Source of the DNA: Membranipora membranacea
Taxonomy: Eukaryota; Bryozoa; Gymnolaemata; Cheilostomatida; Membraniporidae
Assembly: GCA_914767715.1 (NCBI GenBank)
Contig: OU612066.1
Span: 35,438,283 to 35,502,282 of the forward strand
DNA length: 64,000 bases
Direction of reading: 5' to 3'
Within the stretch, counting starts at the first letter, position 1. Each line of letters opens with the position of its first letter. Both the position numbers and the translations under genes were made by a program. Under the pieces are notes generated by a model that saw only the letters and a program-made list of their open reading frames with translations, did not search any database and was not told the DNA's origin. This document shows positions 25,080 to 36,890 of this stretch, in pieces.

Positions 25080-26480
25080 AGCTCGGTAAAATGAGCAAGC
25101 AAACATCTTCAAGCATTCAGAATGAGCTTTATTTTCAAAATTAGGCCTGAGTACTTGCCTCAATTAATTTAAAGGATATCCCAGCAATCATTTCACAAAC
25201 AAAGTCTTAGCTGATAAATAGGTATTATAATTGGGTAATTTTTGTAAAAATACTGCTTTCCTAACTTAACTCACAGGTATTTATACGGAGATAATTACTA
25301 TACTGGTTGCTCTTCTGATCCAGATGCTGCTTGGACAGATTGGGCTGGAGAGAATGACCACAAATGGCTATGGTGAGTTTAACAGTTTTTTATTTTTGAT
25401 GGGCTGCTGCCTATTCACTGAGTTTAAACTTTGAATAAGAATTGAAGAATTGGTTGAGTTTCTAGTTGCCAGTTAGTTTTACGGCGGTCAAAACCAAAGG
25501 CAGAGATTGCATCAGACATATTTGAATGCAGCATCTCGTTGTTGTTGACTTTTAATCTACAAAGCTGTCTTATATCATTATTCTACTTATAACCTTGCGG
25601 CGGCTCAAGGCAAGTTAGATGAAATTTGATATAAAGCTGTCTACACATTCTGTATGTTTCTTTGTTGCATGAATGGTGGAAGTTTCATTACAATCCTACC
25701 ACTGAAGCCCATGTTCAATGATTTTTGGTCTTGTCTGATGATGTTAAGCTATGAAGTTGCCAAAAGGGCCAACAGAACATTTTATTTCCGGTTCAGAACA
25801 AAAATTGTTCAAAACAAAAGAATAATTATACATTATATATCTAAATGAAGTTTAATTGAGGTTTCTTTGTTTGACAGAGATTCGTGTCAATGAAGGTATC
25901 AAGTTCTGCAGATTTTCTCTTTTGCTTAATGTTTTATTGCAGTTCAGAGTTGGCAATCTAATCAAAATACCCGTATTGAGCTGTTATTTATAAATCTGTA
26001 TCATTGTTTGTGGCTGACAATAACACTTTTTTTGTTTTTTACTAACCTAAGCTGTCGGAAGTTGTGCGTTTTATATCAATGTGTACACGACTCCTGATAA
26101 TATTCTCTCACAAGAAAATGTGATCAATGCACCAATTATGGCTTGCGAAAGACTTTCTGAATTGTTATGTGATTGTTTGCATTTATGATTGCAGGCACAG
26201 TTTAGAGGAGAGGACAAGATGGACTTGGATCAGCATGACTGAATGGACACTCTACAACAGCAGATAGCAAATGACAGCAACAGACTTCATGGGACCTCAA
26301 CAGAGAACTACAAACTACTTTGGATCTTGGCAACCAAAATCTAAGCTACCGTTAACGACAAGAACCAATAATCAACAACACATAGCGACCGTTCCGAAAA
26401 AAAGAACGTTGAAAACAAACACAGGTCAGATTAAAATAGATCTCCACATTACACTGATTATTATTAGCGTAGGACTGCAG
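25080..26480. repeat. Copy 1 of a large diverged duplication (paralogue of 34.67-35.60 + 42.03-42.45 kb)
   Basis: Blocks shared in order with the second copy include CTTCTGATCCAGATGCTGCT, the GCAGTTC(A/T)GAGTTG block at about 25940, TATCATTGTTTGTGG near 26000, ATATCAATGTG(T/C)A(C/A)ACAACTCCTGAT-like text near 26080 and the CAGCATGACTG...ACTCTACAACAGCAG block near 26235. The second copy is split by the P element, so this one shows the uninterrupted arrangement. Confidence 0.65.
25277..26267 (+). pseudogene. Two exon-like segments of a Trp-rich peptide within a repeated unit
   Basis: Acceptor-like CACAG precedes 25277-25372, which reads YLYGDNYYTGCSSDPDAAWT and continues DWAGENDHKWL to a GTGAGT donor. 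A second segment, 26195-26267, joins in phase to read WHSLEERTRWTWISMTEWTL and then YNSR and TAG. The density of Trp is striking. A diverged copy of the first segment (34826-34918) has an in-frame stop and a lost donor. A copy of the second lies at 42333-42384. I cannot name a family. These may be exons of a duplicated gene or chance frames in a repeat, and the start was not found. Confidence 0.35.
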
Positions 26481-27139
26481 GCTTCATAATTTAAAAAGAC
26501 TTCATTAGCACACCTTAATACTGGAATCAAATTTAAAAAACACGACAAACTACATGATGAATACAGGGCAAAACTGTAATTACAAACATTCCTTGCATTG
26601 GTAACTTGAATGATCGACACACTAGGACTGCATTATTGAAGCTTTAATAGTGCCTCCCCATATCTGGTCTCAGTATACATAAGAGCACTGCGGCAACCTT
26701 TTAAATAGCCTAATGACACAGTTGAAACTAATAGCTTCACTCAAATGAGAATTCTTCTCTACTTTTCTCAACCACTAAGGTTGTCCCCTCTTTATAGCTC
26801 TACAGTCTAGATATGTATATAATGCTCAATAATTTTACATCACGTTTCCCTGAAGTTGAAAGGAAATGCAACGTAAATGCCTAAGACTGATTTACTCACA
26901 TTAAAAAAATTTTAATCGACACTGAAAGCATCGTGATATCACATTCAAAAGATTAGTTGCAATGCTATTTAATTTTATTGAACCAATAATATGCCAATTT
27001 TTTGGCAGCAAGATTCAAATTTTTTTTATAATATCTATTTCATTTAAGTTTCAAGTCGAAAATGCAAATGTAATTGCACAAGGGTTGCCCAAGCTTTCCA
27101 GCGACATGAGTTTTCATTCACTGTGGTAATGTCACGGAC

Positions 27140-29590
27140 ACTTAATATAACTAACATAACATACAACATATATCATATAACATATAACAATAACATCTAA
27201 CTCACTATCATATAACATATAACATATAACTCACTAACATATAACATAATATAACTCACTATCATATAACATATAACATATAACTCACTAACAATAACAT
27301 ATAACATATAACTCACTATCATATAACATATAACATATAACTCACTAACAATAACATGTAACATATAACTCACTAACATATAACATATAACTCACTAACA
27401 TATAACATATAACTCACTAACATATAACATATAACTCACTAACATATAACATATAACTCACTAACATATAACATATAACATATAACTCACTAACATATAA
27501 CATATAACATATAACTCACTAACATATAACATATAACATATAACTCACTAACATATAACATATAACATATAACTCACTAACATATAACATATAACATAAT
27601 ATAACTCACTATCATATAACATGTAACATATAACTCACTAACATATAACATATAACTCACTAACATATAACATATAACTCACTAACAATAACATATAACA
27701 TATAACTCACTATCATATAACATGTAACAATAACATATAACATATAACTCACTATCATATAACATATAACTCATTAACATATAACATATAACTCACTAAC
27801 ATATAACATATAACATATAACTCACTAACATATAACATATAACTCACTAACAATAACATATAACATATAACTCATTAACAATAACATATAACATATAACT
27901 CACTATCATATAACATATAACATATAACATATAACTCACTAACATATAACATATAACTCACTATCATATAACATATAACATATAACATATAACTCACTAA
28001 CATATAACATATAACATATAACATATAACATATAACATAATATAACTCACTATCATATAACATGTAACATATAACTCACCAACATATAACATATAACTCA
28101 CTAACATATAACATATAACTCACTAACAATAACATATAACATATAACTCACTATCATATAACATGTAACAATAACATATAACATATAACTCATTAACAAT
28201 AACATATAACATATAACTCACTATCATATAACATGTAACAATAACATATAACATATAACTCACTAACAATAACATATAACATATAACTCACTATCATATA
28301 ACATATAACATATAACTCACTAACAATAACATGTAACATATAACTCACTAACATATAACATATAACTCACTAACATATAACATATAACTCACTAACATAT
28401 AACATATAACTCACTAACATATAACATATAACTCACTAACATATAACATATAACTCACTAACATATAACATATAACATATAACTCACTAACATATAACAT
28501 ATAACATATAACTCACTAACATATAACATATAACATATAACTCACTATCATATAACATATAACATATAACTCACTAACAATAACATATTACATATAACTC
28601 ACTATCATATAACATATAACATATAACTCACTAACAATAACATGTAACATATAACTCACTAACATATAACATATAACATATAACTCACTAACATATAACA
28701 TGTAACATATAACTCACTAACATGTAACATATAACATATAACATATAACTCACTAACATATAACATATAACAATAACATATAACATATAACTCACTATCA
28801 TATAACATATAACTCATTAACATATAACATATAACTCACTAACATGTAACATATAACATATAACTCATTAACATATAACATATAACTCACTAACATATAA
28901 CATATAACAATAACATATAACATATAACATATAACTCACTATCATATAACATATAACTCATTAACATATAACATATAACTCACTAACATGTAACATATAA
29001 CATATAACATATAACTCACTAACATATAACATATAACATTTAACTCACTAACATATAACATATAACTCACTAACATATAACATGTAACATATAACTCACT
29101 AACATATAACATATAACTCATTAACATACAACATATAACTCACTAACATATAACATATAACTCACTAACATATAACCTATAACTCACTAACATGTAACAT
29201 ATAACATATAACATATAACTCACTAACATATAACATATAACATATAACTCACTAACATATAACATATAACTCACTATCATATAACATATAACATATAACT
29301 CACTATCATATAACATATAACATATAACTCACTAACATATAACATATAACATATAACTCACTAACATATAACATATAACTCACTAACATATAACTCACTA
29401 TCATATAACATATAACTCACTAACATATAACAAATAACATATAACTCACTATCATATAACATATAACATATAACTCACTAACATATAACATATAACATAT
29501 AACTCACTATCATATAACATATAACATATAACTCACTAACATATAACTCACTATCATATAACATCTAACATATAACTCACTAACATATAG
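27140..29590. repeat. 2.4-kb modular minisatellite of CATATAA heptamers and CTCACTAA spacers
   Basis: The array is built as (CATATAA)n followed by CTCACTAA, with n mostly 2 or 3 (22- or 29-base units) and sometimes 4-5. Minor variants are AACAATAA, CTATCATATAA and CATGTAA. There is no CRISPR-like unique spacer. The reverse strand reads as spurious YVICYM/SELYV peptides. Confidence 0.95.
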
Positions 29591-29606
29591 TAGTTGACCC
29601 TTATAC

Positions 29607-29714
29607 CTTTTCAGTTTCCACATCAAAATCATAATTTTCTTGTTTCCTGCTAGAGATCACCTGCAACTTGTGATGTCTGACGACACAGCTCCATGATAAA
29701 TGCTTCACAAATAC
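29607..29714 (-). CDS. Orphan exon candidate, phase 0 at both ends
   Basis: A 36-codon open segment is bounded by TTTCAG| acceptor and AAAAG|GTATAA donor on the minus strand. It reads VFVKHLSWSCVVRHHKLQVI then SSRKQENYDFDVETEK, which looks protein-like. No neighbouring exon was found: the minisatellite lies immediately downstream in the reading direction. It could be an exon of a gene whose other exons I missed, or of a transposon. Function unknown. Confidence 0.3.
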
Positions 29715-29864
29715 CTGAAATTGCAATGATACCAAAATATACCCGAGAAAACAAGTACATCAAAATGGATATTTCACCCCACAGAAAATACATCCCATCT
29801 TTAGGACCGTCTTGTTATAATCAACTCTTTTGAACAAATCCATCAAAAGTCAACTACTAAAATA

Positions 29865-30005
29865 GTGGACTCCAAAAACCCCGACTAGTAGAAAACCGAC
29901 CTGTAAAAACCGACCCTTAAAACATTCAATCCGTAAGAAACCGACCCGTAAAAAAGCCGACTCGTAAAACAACCAACCTGTAAAAACCGACCCAACTGAC
30001 CAGTC
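29865..30005. repeat. Degenerate (AAAACCGACCCGTA)n repeat
   Basis: Units of roughly 13-18 bases around ACCGACCYGTAAAAA are repeated about eight times with many substitutions. Confidence 0.65.
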
Positions 30006-30227
30006 AAATCCAGTAACAACCCATTGCCAAAAATCACCAACAAAACCTGCGAAAAGACATTCCCTCATAAACTCACTCTCGATGCACAATTTACCAAAAA
30101 CCAGGAATCAGAATGACATATTTTGTATCATCACCATTGCATTGCATCACCATTATATTATTATAGTTGGTAGTTATTATCATTGTTATAATGCAGAATA
30201 AAACAATTTAACCGCACAGAGTAGGCT

Positions 30228-30462
30228 AGGACTCTTACCACTGCTTAGTTAGATTAGAGTTTAGGCACATGTTTTAGGACTTGTACAACCACTAAGTTAG
30301 ATCAGGGTGTAGACACAATTGTAGTAGGACTTGTACAACTGTTAAGTTAGTATAGGGTTCAGGCTCATCTTGTAGGACTTGTACGACTGCTAAGTTAGAG
30401 TTTAGGCACATGGTTTAGGACTTGTAAGACCACTAAGTTAGATTATGTAGTAGGAATTAGAT
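30228..30462. repeat. Tandem repeat of about 48 bases, five copies
   Basis: Each unit contains TAGGACTTGTA, then AC(C/T)ACTAAGTTAGAT-like text, then a GGCACATG-like end. Copies start near 30228, 30275, 30325, 30376 and 30415. No coding evidence. Confidence 0.7.
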
Positions 30463-30599
30463 ACACACTTGAAGTAGGACTATAGAAAGTAGTAGTAGAA
30501 GTTGGACTGTTGAATGTTAAATGATAACTGATTTAGGGTGATATTGCATTCTTGTTTGTGTTAATTAAGCTTCGGCATACGTCACTGCTATTGTATAGT

Positions 30600-31190
30600 T
30601 AGGTATGGTACAGCGATATTTAAGAAGTGCCTGAGGGACACCCCACGCATGTTTGGCTATCGCCAGTGGAAACGCAGATCTTTCGAGCACTCAGCAAGGA
30701 ATCTTGACGACTTCTCTCAGCGCAGTCAGGAGCTGGCGGCTTGTCTGGATCGGGACACACTCTGGGTAGCAGCATCGCAATGCTGTGGATCGCAGGGCTC
30801 GCCATCAACAACTAGTACTCTACAGGGCCAGCTGAAGCTAACGACATCATCAGGTCATGTATAATCATACCTTATATTGATTGATTTTCTTTGTGAACTT
30901 GATCTTTGTGAACAGCGTGCACAGCTGAAAGTAGACTACTCCTGAACCATTTACAATAGTCAAACCGTCTGGGCAACGGGGTAGGCAAACTGTAACCACA
31001 GTGTAGGCATCCTGTGGTCAACGGTGTAGGCAACCGTGTGAGCAACCGAGTAGGCAACCTTGTGTGTTACCATTTGTGAGCAATCATATCGAGCAATTGA
31101 TATCTCTTGAAAGTAAAACTGCAATGCTTGTGTAGAGTGTGACAATGCTTTAACTTGGAACATTTGATTATTGTTATTAAATTTGTGCAT
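30600..31190. other. Unassigned segment, less AT-rich than its surroundings
   Basis: From about 30610 to 30860 the base composition is richer in G+C, with a 71-codon open frame on the plus strand but no recognisable domain or splice context. From 30960 to 31070 there are short GTGTAGGCAACC-like repeats. I cannot assign a function. Confidence 0.3.
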
Positions 31191-31445
31191 GTCTTGTGTA
31201 TATTGCTAATGTTGTGCATATCATGTGTATATTGCTAATGTTGTGCATGTCTTGTGTATATTGCTAACGTAGTGCATGTCTTGTGTATATTGCTAATGTT
31301 GTGCATATCATGTGTATATTGCTAATGTTGTGCATGTCTTGTGTATATTGCTAACGTAGTGCATGTCTTGTGTATATTGCTAATGTAGTGCATGTCTTGT
31401 GTATATTGCTAATGTTGTGCATGTCATGTGTATATTGCTAATGTT
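31190..31445. repeat. 29-base tandem repeat with higher-order structure
   Basis: About 8-9 copies of a 29-base unit containing TTGTGTATATTGCTAA. Variants (GCATGTCTTG, GCATATCATG, AACGTAGTG) alternate so that a three-unit, 87-base block is repeated. Confidence 0.8.
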
Positions 31446-32850
31446 TCTGTATTCATAGTGCATGTACGTCCTTGAATCCTTGACTTCTGTGCTATAAATA
31501 AATAATTTATTTTCTCTCACAAATTGATACTTGATACAAACACAAACCTGCAACCTGCAAAATTTACTCAGAAAAACACAACCACACTTTCTAATTACAG
31601 GGAATGATTTTTCACTTATCGACTTTACCGCTTTTTGACTTTACCGCTTTGCCGAATTTACCGCTTACCGACTTTACAGCTTACCGCCTTTACCGCTTAC
31701 CGACTTTACCGCTTATAAACTTTACCGCTTTATGACTTAGACAATTTTCGACTTTACCACTTACCAACCTTACCGCTTTTCGACTTTACCGCCTACCGAG
31801 CTTACCCCTTAGCAACTTTACCGCTAATTTAGACTTCACCGCTTACCGATTTTACCGCTTACCGCCTTTACCGCTTACCGCCTTTACCGCTTACCGCTTA
31901 CCGACTTCACCGCTTATAAACTTTACCGCTTTTCGACTTTACCGCTTACTGACCTTACGGCTTTTCGACTTTACCGCTTACCGACCCTACCGCTTACCGA
32001 CTTTACCGCTTACCGCTTACCGACTGTACCGCTTATAAACTTCACCGCTTACTGACTTTACCGCTTATACACTTTACCTTTATTACCTTTTCGACTTCAC
32101 CACTTTTCGACTTTACCGCTTACCGACCTTACCGCTTTTCGACTTTACCGCCTACCGAGCTTACCCCGTAGCGACTTTACCGCTTACCGACTTTACTGCT
32201 TTGCCGAATTTACCGCTTACCGACTTTACCGCTTATCGACGTTTACTGCTTTACCTTTACTGCTTTATGTCACACTACGTCAACAATCAGCTTCGTCAAG
32301 TCGGAACCAAAAAATTTCACATCAGTTAAGTTATTGGGATGTAAACATTTGCATTGGAAAAGGGTAGCTATTTGAATTGAAAAATCAGGTATAAGGTATA
32401 GGGGAATTTAAACTAAATTTTTTTTTATGTTTTAATTATTTATTCTTTCTTTTATATTTTGTCTCTTTTTCGCTCACTCACTCAATTCCTTCATTCATTC
32501 TGTAGGATCTCTTCGTATAATTTCTAATTATTTCATTAATTCTTATTCCTTATCAACTATTGCTTATTACTAGACTAATTATTTAGTTAGTCCACATAGT
32601 GATCACTTTAGGCAGGTAGGGTAGGTGCGGCGAAGGAACCCTAGAATACTTTTTCGAAGGGGGTCAGGGTTCTTACTCTAGAATGTGAGTCCAGAGATTC
32701 TTAGGCCCAGGACAGCTGCACAAATTGGTTGTTTCTTATCATCCCAGTTTATGCTAGCTGACCTGAACCTAAGTTAGATAGTTCGACATCTTCTATTGAC
32801 CTAACACATTGGCGCACAATGCCAGTGGTGCACTTCTCATTATGGTTAAT
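31440..32850. repeat. Composite repeat, copy A
   Basis: Shared landmarks with copy B (42.47-43.35 kb) are, in order: GATACTTGATACAAACAC near 31530, TCTGTAGGATCT near 32500, ACTAGACTAATTA near 32570, AGGTAGGGTAGGTGCG near 32615, AAGGGGGTC near 32656, and CATTGGCGCACAATGCCAGT near 32809. No long open frame is present, so it is a non-coding or badly decayed element of unknown class. Confidence 0.6.
31620..32275. repeat. ACTTTACCGCTTACCG minisatellite
   Basis: A degenerate array of 16-base units (ACTTTACCGCTTACCG and variants with TTTTCG, TATAAA or GCCTT) covers about 650 bases. It sits in the same place in the composite repeat where other copies hold different minisatellites. Confidence 0.85.
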
Positions 32851-33309
32851 GGCGTTGATTCACAGCATCTTTTTTTATTATTTATTATTTATTGTTTATT
32901 TATTGATTCATTTATTTGTGTTCTCCTAATTTATGGTAAAATTAATATTATCATTACTCGTTATCCTTCATTCGTTCATCCCTTTCCTATTTGAAAATGG
33001 ACAACGCTGTGTTGAAATAATTTTATCTCACATCTTAAAACTCAACCAGCAGTATCAAAAATCAACATCAGATCACTTATTTTTTGTTTGCCAACCTTAC
33101 CGCTTTACGTCATACTCCGTCATTGACCAGCTACGCCAAATCCAAATTGGAAAATTACACTACAATCAGTTGGGAAATCGGGATATGTAGTGGTTCGCAT
33201 TAGGAAAGGGTAGCTATTTGAATAAGGAGATTTAAAATAAAATTTGTTTTTTCATTATCACTAATCATTATGTTAATCCTGTTTATCATGTCACTTTAAA
33301 AGTTACAAT

Positions 33310-33590
33310 TGTCCATCCGCAGCTTTAAAAGGTTGATTAAAAGGTTGATTAAAATCGGATGTCTTATCACTCGCCCCTCCCGAGGCATGGGCGGCGAAAT
33401 ACTTGTGCCTTATTGGCGAGGCCGCAATTTCTGCGCCAATTTGCTCTCTGTTTGAAGGCAGGTCGGAGCACACCTGGGGGCCAACCAATCTCCAGTAGAA
33501 AATGGACTGCAGTGGGATTCGAACCCACAACCTTCAACACTTGCATGTTGAAGTACGGCGCTCTACCCAACTGAGCCACCGCCTACTCCT
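33310..33590 (-). mobile_element. tRNA-derived SINE
   Basis: On the minus strand the 5' end has a tRNA-like head with A box TGGCTCAGTTGGGTAGAGCG (33578-33559) and B box GGTTCGAATCC (33525-33515). The body runs to a 3' end with repeated TTTTAATCAACC (about 33345-33320). The 7-base acceptor stem cannot pair, so it is not a tRNA gene. Internal polymerase III promoter boxes are seen; activity is unknown. Confidence 0.75.
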
Positions 33591-33832
33591 TTAAACTGAT
33601 ACTTTGTCACAAATCAGCATAATATCACTGAATTTTTGCTTACCGAATTCACCATTGTGTAAGTAATGGCAATTATCAAGAACCCAAAATTTTCACGACA
33701 TTAAGCGGTTATGGGTAAGCATTTGAGCAAGGCAAATATAAATCTGTGAATAAAGAAATTTTTTATTCTTTTACGTGACACAAATTCCTTTTTTTGTTTT
33801 AACTTTTATTTTCCAATTGTTATTTTACATTC

Positions 33833-34436
33833 ACTCTATCCCTCTCTCTTGCTCGCTCTATCCCTCTCTCTCTTGCTCACTCTATCCCTCTCTCTTGCTC
33901 ACTCTATCCCTCTCTCTTGCTCACTCTATCCCTCTCTCTTGCTCACTCTATCTCTCTCTCTTGCTCACTCTATCTCTCTCTCTTGCTCACTCTATCTCTC
34001 TCTCTCTTGCTCACTCTATCCCTCTCTCTTGCTCACTCTATCCCTCTCTCTTGCTCACTCTATCTCTCTCTCTCTTGTTCACTCTATCCCTCTCTCTTGC
34101 TCACTCTATCTCTCTCTCTTGCTCACTCTATCCCTCTCTCTTGCTCACTCTATCCCTCTCTCTTGCTCACTCTATCCCTCTCTCTTGCTCACTCTATCTC
34201 TCTCTCTTGCTCACTCTATCCCTCTCTCTTGCTCACTCTATCCCTCTCTCTTGCTCACTCTATCTCTCTCTCTTGCTCACTCTATCCCTCTCTCTTGCTC
34301 ACTCTATCCCTCTCTCTTGCTCACTCTATCTCTCTCTTGCTCACTCTATCCCTCTCTCTTGCTCACTCTATCCCTCTCTCTTGCTCACTCTATCTCTCTC
34401 TCTTGCTCACTCTATCTCTCTCTCTTGCTCACTCTA
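33833..34436. repeat. 22-base CT-rich minisatellite
   Basis: Units of the form CTCTCTTGCTCACTCTATCC, 20-24 bases long through CT slippage, repeat about 27 times. All three plus-strand frames stay open because the 22-base period rotates the frame, giving spurious LSLAHS/SCSLYP proteins. Confidence 0.95.
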
Positions 34437-34666
34437 CACTCACTTATGCTCCTTTTGCTACTTTGCCATCACCCATTATGTAGGATTTATTCGCATTATT
34501 CCGAGTTTTTAGGCTATGGTTTGTAGTCTTTGCGAATGCTATGGTGTCCCTTACCGTTTATATTTCCACCTTTGATAACATTGAGAAAGCAGCGGAGTGC
34601 TTGCTTTCTGCTGTTTAGCACGTTAACATAAGATACAACACTTACAAGTTCAAGAAACTATTCTGT

Positions 34667-35607
34667 TTCAAGCTTTCAGAATGAGCTTTATTTTCAACAA
34701 AGTTGCACCTGATTGCTCGCCCCAGTTACCCAGCAATCAGCAAGCAGAGTTTTGTCTAATAGGTCTTGTAGGTATTTTAGTTGGATAATCTTCGTAAAAT
34801 ACTGCATCCTCACTTACCTCACAGGTATATTAGATTGATACTAGCAGCACAGGGTGCCATTCTGATCCAGATGCTGCTTTTACAGATTGGGCCGGAGAGA
34901 AGCACCACAGATAGCTATGGGGAGTTTGATATGAGCTGATGCCTATTTGCTACTATAGTTTGAATAAGAATGGTAAAATTGCTTGTATTTCCAGGATTCA
35001 ATTAGTCAGAACAAGACAACATAGTAGAACTCGGACAATCCTTTTATTTTGTTTTATTTATTATGTTTTTTTATGTGCCATACTTTCGATGCTATCAACC
35101 TATTACAGGATGGATACTAGAAATCAGGCAATAAACAAACTTCAAACATCAAAAACTTGCAGCTCATTGTAGTCTTCTTTGAGCATAACAAGTCATCACC
35201 TTACCATTGTCTCACCATCTCGTTCTACTTGTAATCTTGTGGCTAATCGAGGGGGAGCAACACAAGCTGGTTCAAACTTGATCTTAATCCACTCTAGCCT
35301 GCTATGCTTTATTATGAGATAAGCTCAACTACACAACGGCCACTAAAGCCCATGTTCAATATTAATTCTGGTCTTGTCTGATGTTGTTGAACCACAATCA
35401 GCGATGAAGTTGAGAGTGTTCGATTTCTTGTTCAGAAAAAAAACATTGAACCTTGATGATCGATTTCAAATCATGATGAACACTAAATTTAAATAATATG
35501 TTAGATTTGGGACAGTTTTCCAAATTTTACTGAGAATCATGTCAATAATGAAGGTGATGAATTTAGTATATATATTTATTTTGCTTATTGCAGTTCTGAG
35601 TTGATAA
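34667..35607. repeat. Left half of duplication copy 2, interrupted by the P element
   Basis: Starts near AAGCTTTCAGAATGAGCTTT (compare 25105) and continues through TTCTGATCCAGATGCTGCTT (34860) to GCAGTTCTGAGTTGATAA, where the transposon begins. The right half resumes at 42027. The exon-like segment here has a stop codon and no GT donor, unlike copy 1. Confidence 0.6.
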
Positions 35608-36226
35608 CATAGACTTAATATACTACCTAGACAGGCCAATAGCATTCAATACTGTCCCACTTAAATAGCACGACATGACGTAATTAGTTTGTGCTGTGAG
35701 CCATAGTTTACTATATACCATTCAATGAAATAATGTGAAAAATCAAGGGACGCCGGGCATGATATCGGCTCTTGTCCGGCCCCTAATTATTTAAACACAG
35801 AGAAAATTTGTGAGTTTATGTAAAAGACCTTCCCGCACGAGATGGTATAAAAAATTGACTCCTTAGGCGAATCCAGAGCGAGAACAGACCTGATAAGTTA
35901 CAATCATTATCCAATAAATATTGAAACAAATACAGCCGTCTACCCTTAACACTTCTACCACTACTATTCAAATGCACAGAATACCCACAACACAGTATCA
36001 CAAATATTTTGTTGGATGAGCCAGATCAAAGCACCATCACCATCATCATAGATTTTTTCATAAATATTCCTCGTCATGACTGAACACAACCTGCTCAGCT
36101 TGGATTCCTTGTTAAAAGATTTTACTGCAAATTTTATTGTCGCTCCATGAGGAAGAATAGATCTGTGCTGTAAATTGAGTATGCCAACTCCAGATATGTA
36201 TGTATGATGAAGCTAGGGTACGTGAC

Positions 36227-36257
<31 letters not shown>

Positions 36258-36391
36258 AAGTCTTTGGTAATCTCTCATCGATGAAATAATATAGTAAATC
36301 AAGGCACGCAGGGTATAATACCAGCCAAATTATATTAGATCTGTTTTAATTTACGAGATAAAAATTATCAAAACAAATACAGCCCTGTACT
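35608..36391. repeat. Left terminal inverted repeat of the P element
   Basis: Pairs with 41246-42026 over its whole length. It includes a TA dinucleotide run at 36228-36255 and the block AACAAATACAGCCCTGTACT at the inner edge. Confidence 0.85.
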
Positions 36392-36890
36392 TAACCACTT
36401 CTATCACTACATGACAAAAAAGAGGGCTGTTACTGCTGGATTATACTAATTTCTGAGGGCACGGCCAAGGCTAACGGCTACCACTATCAACATATTCGAT
36501 ATGACTGATTACAGCATAAGCTAAAGCTTATCGACACAAATACAGCCATGAAGCTAGCCACTTCTTAACACTACTTTGTAAAAAATATGAATATATACTG
36601 TTGAGTTATACTAATTGTTGTGGGCACGACAAAAATTAAAAACACTACCACTATCAGCGAGCATTGCAAAGTTAGATATGACTGGTTGCAGTATATGTTA
36701 AAATTAATCAAATTAGTAGAGCTATGTAAGCTAACCACTTCTTACACTACTTAGCAAAAAAAATATATACTGTGGGATTATACTGAATTTTGTGGATGGG
36801 TCAAAGACTAGAAAACTACCACTATCGGTGATTGCTGCAAAATTTCCAAATGAGACACTATCGCTATCAGCGATCGCTGAAAATTAGATA
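36360..36890. repeat. Subterminal tandem repeats of the P element, about 165-base units
   Basis: Three diverged copies share AAATACAGCC...AACCACTTCT, CTACTTxGCAAAAAA, ACTGTxGGATTATACT and CACTATCAxC motifs. They lie just inside the left inverted repeat and may be transposase-binding repeats (inference). Confidence 0.55.

Larger units (their letters stand above)
33080..34510. repeat. Composite repeat, copy C (partial), carrying a SINE and a CT-rich minisatellite
   Basis: 33095-33245 resembles 32240-32420 (CTTTACGTCA..., AGCTACGCCAA, AAAGGGTAGCTATTTGAAT). Later ATGTAGGATTTATTCGCATT near 34480 matches the GTAGGATCTATTCACATTAT block of copy B. A SINE (33310-33590) and a 22-base CT-rich array (33833-34436) lie between. 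Confidence 0.5.

Noticed and set aside
27140-29590. CRISPR-like array
   Set aside because: Eukaryotic context, no unique spacers, and repeat modules that vary in number. It is a minisatellite.
30649-30864. 71-codon frame in a less AT-rich block
   Set aside because: No start context, domain or splice partner. It is kept only as a compositional note.
33512-33588. Apparent tRNA gene on the minus strand
   Set aside because: A and B boxes and the T arm are good, but the acceptor stem does not pair and the sequence continues into a SINE body with a repeated tail.
33775-34526. Three overlapping 188-245-codon frames (LSLAHSIP repeats)
   Set aside because: All three plus frames are open because the 22-base CT-rich repeat rotates the frame. 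This is a repeat artefact.
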